Shown piece by piece: positions 41,901-55,598 of a DNA stretch of 64,000 bases. Numbering within the stretch: the stretch's first letter is position 1; each line of letters starts with the position of its first letter. The stretch is from contig CM045729.1 of NCBI GenBank assembly GCA_024760905.1, forward strand, positions 44,748,580 to 44,812,579, read 5' to 3'. This stretch comes from Plotosus lineatus (Eukaryota > Chordata > Actinopteri > Siluriformes > Plotosidae). The position numbers and the translations under genes are program-made. Below the pieces are notes generated by a model. It was given only the letters and a program-made list of their open reading frames with translations, was not told where the DNA came from and searched no databases.

Positions 41901-43400
41901 ATAAAATTATTTTACTTCCGGCTGCTCATTCGCGCATGTGACGTCTTACATGGGGTTTCCATAAAAGGCCATGGAGCAGACAAACAGGCTAATCCGAGTT
42001 TCTGCTCGCTGTGCAGAATCATCTCTCAAGGTCAAGTCCAATGCTATAGAAACGGTCTGTTTCCTGAACTAAATAAATATGTACACAAAAATGTAAAAAC
42101 TCCCAGAGACTTTGTTTTAATAATCTTATTAACATAAATTTAAATCATTCTGAACCTACAGGCCCCAGTTCAGCTAACTGGGTTATCAAAGGTTGGCCAT
42201 GTCCCTCACTGTGGTGCGAGGCATGTAAAACAACCATTGCTGACTTTCAACAAGAGTAGGCTGCATAGCCGTCAGTGTGTTTCCGCCCTGCAGTGGCCTG
42301 GCGAGCTGTCCAGGGTATACGCTGCCCTCGACCAGAGTCGTCTGGGAAGGGCGTCAGCCTCCCCGTGACCCTGATTAGGATTAACGAGTTACAGAAAATG
42401 AATAAATGAATGAGTCTAGAGCCTGCACCTTTGATCTAAAGATAGAGTTGTTAAAAGTTAGATCCCTTGCATCGAAAGAGCTTTTTGTTAATGAAATTAT
42501 TACTGATCAGCAGTTTAGTGTAATGTGTTTAACAGAAACATGGATTAAGCCCAGCGAGTATGTAGCATTAAATGAAGCGAGTCCTCCCGGATACAGTTAT
42601 ATACACCAACCTCATCTAACTGGCAGAAGAGGCATTGCAGTTATTTATACTGACATAAAACTGATATAGATCTATAATAAATCAAACTGATATAGATCTT
42701 CGCCTTACACAAAAATCCAGACATGGATTTCACGTGGTTGAAATTTTATGCAGTAACATTATGTATGTTCTTGGAAAAAATATACACACACATCTGATTC
42801 CTTTAATTATTATTTACAGATCCACAGGGCTGCAGTCCGAATTCCTACATGAATTTTCAGATTTCATTGCAAACCTGGTTGTTTCTTTAAATGAAGCTTT
42901 AATTATTGGTGACTTCAATATTCATTTCAATAACCCAGATGACTCTTTAAGAACAATGTTCATATCTAACCTAGATTCAGTCGGAGTAAATCAGAATGTA
43001 ATAGGACCCACTCATAAAGTTGGCCAAACTTTCGATTTAATACTAACTTTTGTCTTAAATAGCGAAAATATAGTCACAGTTCCACAATCAGAAACTATTT
43101 CAGATTATTATCTTTTCTCACTTACACTGCCTTTTAGTACGAATATATACATCATGCCACGTTATTGCATTAAGCATCACTTTTAAATCAACTCCTTTTA
43201 TTAATAATCTTCCAGAGCTATCAACTATGCTTGGATCACCATCAGACTCTGTACAACTCAATCAAGCTACCAAGTGCCTTGAATCAAATTTACGCCATAC
43301 GCTAGAAAAGAAAACCAATCGGAGAGAAAAAAAATCAGATACGTGGTATAAAGATGAAAATACACACTAAGACAGAACACACACAAATTAGAACACCAAT

Positions 43401-43461
<61 letters not shown>

Positions 43462-46400
43462 TATTAATTACTGGGCACTACGGTAGTGCAGTAGTTAGCA
43501 TGTCCGCTTCAGAGCATGAAAGTATTTGGTTTGAATCCTGAGTATGGTTATTTCTGTATGCAGTTTGAATGTTCTCTCTGTGCTTGTGTGGGTTTCCTCC
43601 AGGTACTCCAGTTTTCTCCCACCATCCAAAAACATGAACATTAGGCTAACTGGCTGTTCTACACTGAACCTAGGTGTGAATGTTTGCACGTGTGTTGCTC
43701 TGAGATGGTCTGTCGAGCTGTTCATGGTGTACTCCGCCTTCACTCAATGCTGGCTGGGATAGGCACCAGTGAATGAGTAAAGGTGTATGAGTAATTAACA
43801 ATTTCAATGGGATGTACTTATTTTTTTCACATGACTGTACATGCTATTATAGAAATGTGCTATTGTGCAGACTCTGGTAGCTTTCAGTTGCACAGTCTTC
43901 ATTAGTGAAGCAGTTAATAGCAGACCTTATAGACTGTCCAAGCATGAACTCAACAAAATTGTCACTACTATCAATGAAGCAGCAAGTAACTTTGCAAACG
44001 CTAACTATTACCTGAGAGAGAGAAAAATGCGGCCACTTGTGGGACTGCATGCAAAAAAGCAATGGATTTTCTAATGAATAGTCATTAGTCAACAGAAGGT
44101 TATTAGGTGCAAGCAAATTTATATTTCCCTTAAAACAGAAGATCAAAAAAAACATAATCATACACACCAAAAGCGAAATCACTCTTGAATCCTGGAGACA
44201 GAGATATTATATTGCATTAGGCAGAAACTAGTTGCGCATTAGCAAGAAGACAGAGCAGGGACAATAGCAGTAGAACAAGTAAGGATCACCTATGGTAAAG
44301 TAAATCATAAGTAAAGTGCAATTCTCTGAGTCTTTTGAAATTTTTTAAAAGGAAACCATTATTTGTACTAATAACAATAAATCAAATCAAGACACCAAAT
44401 AAAGCTAGTGAATTATCTGATACTCGCGGGCAATGTTAGCTAGCAATGACAAGAACGTTGTTCTGAGTAGTTTTCTGTGTTTTGGACATCAACAAAAAAT
44501 AATGCCTTAAAATCTGTCAAGCAGAGGATTTATAAAGTCAGAAAAAGTGCAATTTAAAGCAGAGACTCCTTAATACCCGCCAAAGGTTACCAACTTATTA
44601 TGTTAAAAATAGTAGATGGAAAAATAAAAATGAGATTATGAAACTATAATTTAGGCTAAAAATTATATACCTTGAAACAATTGTAAACAAGCCCAACTTA
44701 CCACAAACTCTCTCTAGTTCATCACTGCCATCACCACAGTCATCATCATTATCACATTTCCATGTTGCACGAATACAGCGACTGTTCATACAGGTGAAAC
44801 TGCCTGGCTGACAGCGTGTGCCATTATCAGGAATGCAGTATTTGTTGTCAGCCAGGTACCAGCGACCTTCTGATGGACACTGGCACTCTGCCCCCTGAGG
44901 ACCTAAGCACAACACAATACTTGTCACTCGAGGAATCGTTGTGGATAAATTTCTCCAACTTTACAAAAAAATTGCTTTTGAAACAAATACTTTCTAAACT
45001 TATCAACGTGATCAACTCAAATAAATAAGCATATGCAGGCTGTTCATTACCTGGAGTGCAGATATGGCTACAACCTCCATTAAACTGCTGGCAAGGGCTA
45101 CTGCATTGCTGCTGTTTACTGTCAGATAATACATGGATGTCCATAGGCCGGGAAGGAAGGTTCTGGACCATAACCCTCTGGTCCGAGCCATCATGCTTGT
45201 TCACTCTGTAAATGCTGCGTGTGTTCCAATCGGTCCAGAAAATGTGCTGTCCATATACAGTCACAGCAAACGGGTAAATGGCTGTACTTACAATGACCTC
45301 CCGGTTAGTGCCCGTCAGGGAACAACGCTCAATCTTCTGTCTGATAGCAAAAAAAATAAACCAACAAATTAAAAAATGAGGGGTTTGTGGTTAAAAACAA
45401 ATCTAATTCAAATACTCGGTAAATCTGAATGACAGAAACAAACACGGAACAAAAACGTACAAGCTGGCATCGGCCCAGTACAGCCTTTGTTCATCATAGT
45501 CCAAGGTAAGACCATTCGGCCAAACCAAACTGCTATTAACAATCTCAGTTCGGAAATTTCCACCCAGAGTTGCACGCTCAATCTTAGCAATGGAACCCCA
45601 GTCAGTCCAGTACATGTACCTGGGAACAAAAGAAGATTCTTTAATAAGGTTTGAAAGGAACATGGAATCTGAAGCAACTACGTGCAATAGTAAAATATGG
45701 TAAGAGCCCCCCCCAACCTCAAAATTAAGTCTAATGATGTGTTCAAGGGACAACTGTAAGATTATAAATAGTTTTATTACTAAGTACCAATAATATTATT
45801 ATAGTCCGTTCTGCTAACAAGTTAGAGAAGCCTACCCGCTGCATGGGTCCAGCATGATGGCGCGTGGTCTGGGCACATGAGCTATAAGCGTCCTCTGTGA
45901 CCCGTCTACAGCCATGGAGCTGATGGTCTGATTAACATAGTCACTGTAATAGATCCTCTTATTGATCCAGTCATAGGCAATGCCATCAGGAGCACCCAGA
46001 CCTACATATAATGAAGGTATATCTTATAACTTAAGCGTTGCCAAGTGCAACGAGACAACTAGATGTTTTTCTCAAGATTAAGACATTTAAGAGAATTCAC
46101 TGTGATAAGATAACTGAATTATTAACACCACATTACATTGGTGCCGACTAAAATTTAACAAAACTTTTAAGATAAGAAAAGTAAAGTGTACAGTGTATTG
46201 CTTTACAGTACCTGTGACCGCTATAGTAGGAGGTGAGGTAGGAGATGATAAGCTAATATAGCTGATCTTGCTCTGTCCTGCTCCAGAACTTTGGGTGAAA
46301 TAAACCCTTCTGTCCAACTTGTCATAATCCAGTGCTACAGAAGTCCGGGCCACGTTGACCACAGGGAATGGTAGGGAGTGATCATCTGGATCAAGCCACA

Positions 46401-49400
46401 GTGAACGAACTGTACTCTCGGTAGTATATATGAGGTAATCATCTCGAGAAATCACACAGGTCATGCCATCCACAGCCAGTTTCCCAAAGGCACATGAACA
46501 CTTTCTGGTCTGAGTACCAGGCAATGCAAAGCAGAAATGAGCACAGCCTCCATTAGAAAATAAACAGGGATTATAATTAAGGTCCTGTGCTGACCATGGC
46601 TGCATTCTCTGGTCGAAAATGGTGATGTCTCTGAGGGTGTTAACGTTGTCTCTGATCACCACTGGTTGGTCAGTGTTTCCTGGTTCTTTACTGGCCTGGA
46701 AAACTTTTTTTAGGTTCCTGTCCACCCAAATAATGTGATTTTCAAACACAGTAATGCCATAGGGAGTTGGGTAGCGGCTTCCATAACGTACAATCTCTGT
46801 CTCGCCTCCCTCAGGCCGAACCCTTGCAATCATGTCCAGTGAGTCGTCCACCCAATAAATGTACCCGTTTGTGTGGTCCAGAGCAAGTCCCCTAGGTGTG
46901 ATAATACCAGATGTGACCAGCACAGTTCGGTTGGTACCATCCAGAAACGCTCTTTCAATTTTGGGGTTCTGACCATAGTCAGCCCAGAAAAGGAATCTGT
47001 TTTTGGGGTCAACCACAATGTGACGAGGCATATCCACCTGGGTCTTAATGAGAACACGACGAAATGTGGTGTTGAGTCGAACAACCTCAATGTAGGTCTC
47101 TGTCAAGAAGGCATTTGTGAAGTAGAGGTTCCCTGTCCAAATACAAAGAAAATAATTTATACACAACAAAATACATCTTGTTATTTATTTTCCACCTCGC
47201 CTCCAATAAACTATCCATAGTATACCTATTTAATCATTCATTTGTCAAACCGCTTAATTCTACTAGGGTCAGAGAGTCTTAGCCAACTCTAGGTAAACAT
47301 TAGGTGCATCCGAAATGCTAATCCATTGCAGGGCCAACATGAGATAACTATTAACATTCACACTCACAACTAGAGACGATTTGGATCAGTCAATTTGCCT
47401 AATGTCTTTGGGCCATGGAATGAAACAGGAGCATTCAGAGAAAACCCACACAAGCACAAGGAGAACAATCAAACTTTGCCCAGAAATGCTTATGCTGGGC
47501 CCAAGACTTAAACCCAGGACCTTTTTTTCTGTGAGGTAGGCAGCATGCTAATCACTACACCACCCTGACGCCTGTTATAAAAAATACTCGTGCAAAGAAT
47601 TGCATACTTGAAGGACCATTCACCGTTAAGCACGATATAGTCCACAAATCATCAAGTTGGGCATGGAAAGTTTCTACCTTGGAGTGAAACTAAGGGTTAA
47701 GGTGATGTAACTTTATATCCACGGGATCCGAGTGGGATCTACTTATAAACGGTTCAGTACTGTAGCATCCAGGCTCAAAGGTTTTTCACAGGTATTGATA
47801 GTGATAGGCAGGTTCAGCCATGTGACAAATTAAATGGTGGCTTTTGTTATGCACTGAGGACATTTTGCTGATAAAGTGTAGGTTGCCTTATTCCCTTATA
47901 AAAGAGTTATTCTGACTGATCATCTTTATAATATTATTAATCATTTCTTGTAATGAATGTGTTCATTTAAGGATAACGCCACCACATCCACTAGACACAT
48001 GGAATCATTGGACGGTTTGTCATGTATGAAAAGTTTGTAAATCTAAAGCTATGCCTTTGTGAGGGTTACTTGTGAAAATTCTTTTCAACCAGAGTCGCCT
48101 ACACATTCACCAGTTTATACCACAGTGACTCAATCAAGTGAAACCCAGCACTTTCTGGTAAATTAAACTATGGATTATGAAGTTGATAGTGTTGTGATAA
48201 AGTTTGCAGAAAAAAAAACAGTCAGATACTCAACTAGTGAGTCAGGGTTTGCAATTTCTGAGGCCTTCTCTTCATAATTCAATTTTAAGTGCAAGGTTTT
48301 GTGAGATCAGGTCACATATACCTCAGAGGATTAAGTGGTCAAATTAGTATGACCCAGCAGAAAAGCTGCTTATGGCCATTTTATATACTATCAAATGGCA
48401 ACTCTAGACACATTCTGACTTGTGAACTCTTCTAACATATTCTCTTCACTCAAGCAAGAGATACAGAGAGCAGTTAATATCAAGAGTGAAGTTACATTAA
48501 GATTGCATTCCACTTTCATAGAATAGAAAGAGATTAAACAAGACCACACACCAGCTGCCCAGTCTACAGCTATTCCTCGGATCCCATTGCGTCCGATCCC
48601 AGAAGTCACAATGCTGCGGAATCCAGATCCGTTAGGCTTTACCCGACGGATACCGTTCTGAGAGGCGACAGTGCTGCTGAAGTCGCACCAGTACAAGAAA
48701 CCAGAGGGTATGTGCACATCCACATGTAGAACATTTCTACCTGTTGGACAAATACATGAATATTACTACATTGACTGAAGATACAAACGGGAAGCTTATA
48801 CTCCTGGCCTCTTTGGCACACCTGTCTTGTATCTACATGCTGGAAATGTAATCAAGTAAATCTACCGTATGCAAATTACTTACTGTATCCCATCTGCCGT
48901 GTGCAATTGTTAACCTCTCCTCTACCATTTACATCAGTACACTGGGATGATTACACAGTGGAATAGCAAGGAAGGCATAATTAATAATGTGGACAGTAAC
49001 AAGACACGCTTAATAAACCATTGCCAACTCAGCTTAATCCTACTAGAGTTGCAGGGAGGCTGGAGCTTATCTCACCCGACAGTGGGCGAAGGCGGGGTAC
49101 AACCTAAACAGTTCAGCAGACCTAAGACACGCACAATCATTCACACCTAGGAACAATTTGGAATAGCCAATTAGCCTAATGTGCATGTCTTTGGACTGTG
49201 GGCGAAAACTGGAATATCCAAAGAAAACTCACACAAGCATTGAAAGCACATAAAAACCCCATACAGAAATGTCCAAGCCTGGGACTTGAACCCAGTACCC
49301 TCTTAGTGAGAGTTGAACATGCCAACCATGTTGCCCAGTTAGCAAATCATAGCTGCCTAATAATACAAACTGCTGTTTAAAACATAAAACAAAACACAGC

Positions 49401-52400
49401 GTGAGAACAAAATGAAGATAGTTAAGGTAAAAGATACTGACCAAGAAACACCCAAATATTTAAAAAAGAAAATGCTTGCCTGGTATTATAAATTTGGGGG
49501 GAAAGGGTGGGTGCCACACCCACCATGATACAACTAGTGTAATATCAGTGCCACTACAGTGTCATCTAATTAATATTATTTCAGCAGTGGGCCTGTATCA
49601 AAGCAGATGGAATACAATCAGTAAAGAAATACCTCCTAATTTACCTCCATGTCTGCAGTACTGTAAATGCAACGGCAGCATCTCAAACCTCAAAGGATGC
49701 CATAATGCAGGCATCTGTATTTTCTTTTAAATTCTTGGGTTATAGACACATATACATTTAAATTATAAAATGTATCCTCAACATATTTTGCACACACCAT
49801 AGCATTAAACAAAACTTCTGTAATTATTTAATCTTTCAGATAACGTTCTCAATAATACTGCACAACTCATGCATACATACTCAGTTATGTGAAATACAAA
49901 CCTCTCCCAGCCACAGGCACCATGGCCTCTGAATGATCTTCTCCCTCCAAACTGAATCCCTTAATAGCAGTGAGCATTGAGATGACTACATAGGACTGAT
50001 ATGGAGCACAGGTCCTGTTATCAGCATTGAGTCTGAAGCCTGTAGCACAGGCACAGGTGAACAGGCTTCCAGGTCGAGGCAGACACAGCTGTTCACATAT
50101 GCCAACATTATTACTGCAGCCATTAGAGGAGCCAGCAGAGGCTAAGAGAGGAGAAATGAGAGATGGATAGATAAATCAGTGGTGGGACATCAGGGCCAGC
50201 AAAGCCTTCTCTGCTGGCCTAAACACTATACTATCAGAATCAGTGACTTACAGTTACAACTTAAATTCTAGTATTTGTTCCAATAAATTGTATTAATTTA
50301 TTCCCAACAGTCTATTCTCTTCATTTCACGGTGTGTCTCTTGGCTGCACTGCTTCCAGTACGTTACGTGGATCCTAGAATTTTTTGTCCAATCAGATTTC
50401 ACCTTCTATATGTTGCCATGTCAAGTCAATCTGCTTAAGGTCTTCAGAATCAACAGTGCTGGGCAATGTCAGTTAAACTATATTAGCAATGGGGCTGTTT
50501 CTTTAACCAGTCAGATTTTAGATTTGCTGAATAGCTGGCCTACAATAACGTCAGCAATTGTCCATTATCTGATTGGTTGGTCAGAGCAAAACTATCTGAA
50601 TGGTCTGTGGAGACCTGCATACAATTCTAGTACATTTTACTGAGAATTTTTTTTTATATCCACAAAGGCAGAGGGAGGAAGATAAATTTTACTTGGTTTC
50701 AGACATTCTTAAAAATTCACTTTCAAGGCAGACTTTTTCAGAAAAGCTAGATATAATGGGAAGTCAAAGAAATGGAGGTAAGGTTTACATTTGGCTAACG
50801 GCAAGTTTATCGGGAACCTCTACGAGTAAACGCCAGTGAAAGTTACTCGCAGAAATGCCTTTCTTTCTGCAATGCCATGCCTTGTTATACTATGCTTTTG
50901 TATATTGTTGATAATTTGTGTAATTGTGATATGATGGTATTAAGAGATCAATTAAAGTCCGTTAAGTCCCCACTGAAGGCCCAGAAATCAAATGCACAAT
51001 CCACCACCAAGATAAATATTACAGGAATCCTCGTGTTTAAAAGTGTTTTATACCAGTACAGTACCACAGTTTGAGTTCATATCTTCTTCTTTTCTTTTCG
51101 GCTTTTTCCCGTTCTCAAGAGTCGCCACAGCGAATCATCTGATTTGCACATTTGATTTGGCATGGGTTTTTACGTCGGATGCCCTTCCTGTCATAACCCT
51201 TTAGCAAGGGACAGAAACACGCTGACGGCTTTGCAGCTACTCTTTACCAAAGTCAGCAATGGTTCTTTTACATGCCTCTCACCATAGACAGTGAGAGACA
51301 TGGCCCACCTTTGATAACCCAGTTAGCTGCACTGGGGGGACAGTGACCTATCAGCGATCCTGCGCCCTAACCACCACTGCCCGCCACAGTTTGAATTCAT
51401 ATGAACCCCTTTATTGTTTATTATGAACTGTTGCTCCAGCTCCTGTCCATTGAACAAACAAAAAAAGGCTACGAATTCTACTCTGCCCAATACTGTACCT
51501 GTTTTCACTGCAATATTTCAAATTATCTGTCCAAAAATAAAATAGGACAATGGTAAAGTTGACCAACCCCCCCCCCACCCCCCCACCCCCCGAGACACTA
51601 GTCACCGTCCTAATAAAAATAATGCTATGATGCATTGAATAACTGTTAGGTACCATCTCTGTAGTGCACTTTGAGAACTCTGAGACCAGGCACGTTGTCC
51701 CTCAGCACTACCCTATTGGATCCTGTGGCTTTGTCCACACGTTCAACCACTTCAAAATCCCTATCAGTGAAGTAGAGGAAAGGTCCATGCACAGCCACAC
51801 CCCATGGATGAGACAAGCCATTAACCACTGTGATCCGGTTTGAACCATTTGGATCTCCTCTCTCAATCTGTTTTGGAGTTGAACACAACAATCAATATGT
51901 ATACTTATTTTGAAAATAAAGTCATAGTGAATATAAAATGCTGTATGAAATGCATTTTACCACTCCAGTCCCTGTTACAGCCCAGTATAGTTTGTTTTCC
52001 TTAATGTCTATTGTGATAAATTCCACATGATCCAGGTTGTTGGTGAAGAGGACAACAGAATTGAACCCGTCCATGTCTGCGCATGCCACCTTAGCTGGTA
52101 TCCCGGTCTCTGTCCCTTGATCCGTCCAGTACATTTTCCTGAAACACAGCACATGCAGTAGAGATAGAATACCTATTGACTATATGCCCTATAAGAACTC
52201 ACATTGCACGTATATGCACTATAAAGACTCAACACTGTACTAAAGCTATTATTTTTTTTGTGTTATTTCACTGTTATCCTGCCTGGACTAAGTGCTGGTT
52301 GGGATTTATAGAAGCCTCTGTGGAGTGAAGGTTTTGCTGAGAGGATGACATGAGGTCAGGCTGACTTGGCAGACTTCATGGCAAGGTGCTACTAAACTGG

Positions 52401-55400
52401 GCCTTACCCACGTGCTGGGTCTACTGCAATGCCAACCGGTGAGCCTGCACCAATTGGTGTGCCGTTATTGGTGATAAGTGTTTTCCTGTACTGTACCTCT
52501 CCTGTCAGCTTCAAAACCTAAATAACAAAAAATAAATAAATAAATAAAATTTTAATAAAAAATACAAGTCACATGTCACCCCATAACATATATTAAGTTT
52601 TTTTTTAATTAGTTCTACACATAATTCTTTTTTATTGTTTATCTGCAAGGCTGTTCATATGCAAGGCTGTATGGTGTAAAACCTCTATCGACTGTGAAGA
52701 CGGGTTGGTGTAGTATAGGTTTTTACTCATCCAGTCAATAGCCAAACCCAACGGAGAGCCTAAAATAGCTGCTGGAGCAAATTCGGTCCTGTTAGTGCCA
52801 TCTGACTTCACTCTGTGGATCTCACCCTGTATTGATAAAAGAATAATCACCTTATTTTAATTTGTATGTCATATAATAGAAATAATCACGTATTATTCAG
52901 GATGAGTATATACACTGTGTTCATAACAAGACCAGCCATAGCTAGAATAGCTACATACAACAAATGCATTTCCTTATTCTGTATGTATATTTATATGTTT
53001 TTTTCTTTTTTTTTTCTTTAATTATGCCATCCATGTTATTGTCTCATGGTCTCCAACTTGCAGCCAGAATGTTTAAAAAAGGTAAAGAATGCTTGATATA
53101 ACGCAACTCTTTTCTGATAATCTGAATATTTATTAATATTCTATTCTGCTTTCAGTCATCCAAATCTCTGATAGCATTGCCTTTTAAAATAAGATACCTT
53201 CTATCTGCCCAACTGCTGCATTCCATAAATAAATAACATGTCACTTTGCATTTTTCTCTTTTGCACATACTGTATTTCTCTGCCCTGAGATGTTCTAGCG
53301 AGCTCTCCAGGATGTATCCCGCCCACACCTAGAGTCGGCTAAGATGGGCACCAACATTCCCCATGACCCAAATTAGGATTAAGCAGTGCAGGAAAAAAAT
53401 TGAATGAATTGAATCAATGCACTTAATACCTTATGGTCTATTTCTTCACTTATCTGTAGTTGTCTAGATTTGTGTAAATACCTACATGAATGCTTTTTTA
53501 AATGAACAATTTAAACCAAACTCAAATTCCTTGTTTATGTTCACAAACTTGGCAAATGAAACTGATTCTGATTCTGATAAAACCTACAAAAGTGAATGTA
53601 AAAATTGCCAAATGTCAATATGCTGTTAGGTAAAACCTAATGATTAGGTTATTAAAGGAAAGACAGTACTCAAACTACCTGACTCATTAACAGTAGAATA
53701 TGCATGGCTAAAAAAATATATTTTCTCTCAGACTTACAGGGTGCTCAACCCAGTAGATCATCTGGTCAGCATCATCAAAGTCAACATCGTATCCGTTCTG
53801 TAGGCCAGCAATTGGCACCATTGCATCATTGGTCTTTTCATCAGGGTTCAGAGAAATACCATAAATGATGCTGTCTCTAACAAGCACCAGGAAAGGATCA
53901 TTCACTGTGAAAAATAACACCATGCAAACATTGCATCATATAACACACTATTTAAATGCAAAATACATTCATGTATTCCAGGCTAGAGCATTTCTGTGTA
54001 AAGGTTGCATGTTCAGTCCGTGCTTGTGTTGGCATGAAACAAAAAGGTCATTTCTTCGGGTTCCAGGCTCAGTGAGGGTGTTTCTGTAGTGGCTAGCACG
54101 TCCTCCTAAAAGCAAGAGCGTCCTAGGTGGGATTCCTGTACTCTGTGTGGAATTTCCATGCTCTCCCCGTGCGTCCTAAAACATGCACAATAGGCTAATT
54201 GACTGTTCCATATTGCCCCTAGGTCAGTGCTTCTCAATTTTTTTCTGTGGCTCCCCCTCTAGGAAGAAAAAAAACCATTTCAACCCCCACCCTCCCCCCA
54301 CCGAGCGACTATAAATAGTATTATTTGTCTATAAAATTGTTATTAGTACACCTCTGCATAACATTGTATCTTAATTATAATTAAAAGCAAAAAAGAACTA
54401 AAGTTCAACGAACAATAAAGAAAAACTTCATTAACATTTTTTTAATCTGTAACAGAAAAGATTTAAAGTGCACCAATGTGCCTAAAATAATAATAATAAA
54501 AAAACATCCTTATTTAAACTCATTCAACTTACTTATGTCTTAATATCTCCGTCTCTCTCCACCTTTCTCTTTGTTCCTGCTGGAAAATTTTCCGTGTTGT
54601 TTTTTGAGGGGTTGTTTACTGCACTTCATATCATTTGCTCGTATGAAAAATCGGTACACCATCGCGCGATAATGAGAGTGCCACTGCCAACTAGTGGAGT
54701 GGAGGTGCAATTACACTTAATTCTCATACACTATTCCAGAAAAGCATGTTCCCCAGGGTCATACGTGCTCCACCCTCCCGGCACCCCCGTCACCATCCCC
54801 AAGGGGAGCATGCCCCACTATTTGAGAAGCACTGCCCTAAGTGGAGGTGCAAGTGTGAATGGTTGTGTGTGTATGTTTGCTCTGCATTAGCTTGGCAACT
54901 GGTTCAGGGTCTACCATGCCTTCATCCAGTGTAGGCTCATAAAGGCTCTAGCCTTCCTGTGATTCTAATGCGGTTAAATGACTCACCAAATGAGTCAGTG
55001 AGTGTTATTCATTCATTTCCTGAATTGTTTAATCCTAATTGAGTTGCCGCTGGGCAATGCTTAGGTACATCCTTCATAGCTCGCCAGCTCATTGCAGTAC
55101 GAACACACACAACCATTCACACTTGTACTTACAGCTAGAGGAAATTTGGAACAGCCAATGAGCCGAATGCACATGTTTTTGAGCTGTGCAAAGGAACTGA
55201 AGTCCTTAGAGGAAAACCACACAAGCAGAGGGATAAGATGCAAACTCCACACAGAAACGCCTGCGATGAGGTGAACATGTTAACTACCATGGTGTAACAG
55301 ATGTTATGAGAATCAGAATTTCTGACATAAATATGGCACAGTCAAAAAATACAGTACAGACGCTCCCTGACTTGCGTTCATCCGTTTTACGTTTTTTCGC

Positions 55401-55532
55401 TTTTACGTTTTTTTTTGTTTTGTTTTGTGTTGTTTTTTTTAAAGTCAAATTTTGAGTTTAGCCGTACCTACATAGTACGCTGACGTAATGACGAAATGAT
55501 GTTGCATTCATTGTTGACAAACTACAGACTGA

Positions 55533-55598
<66 letters not shown>

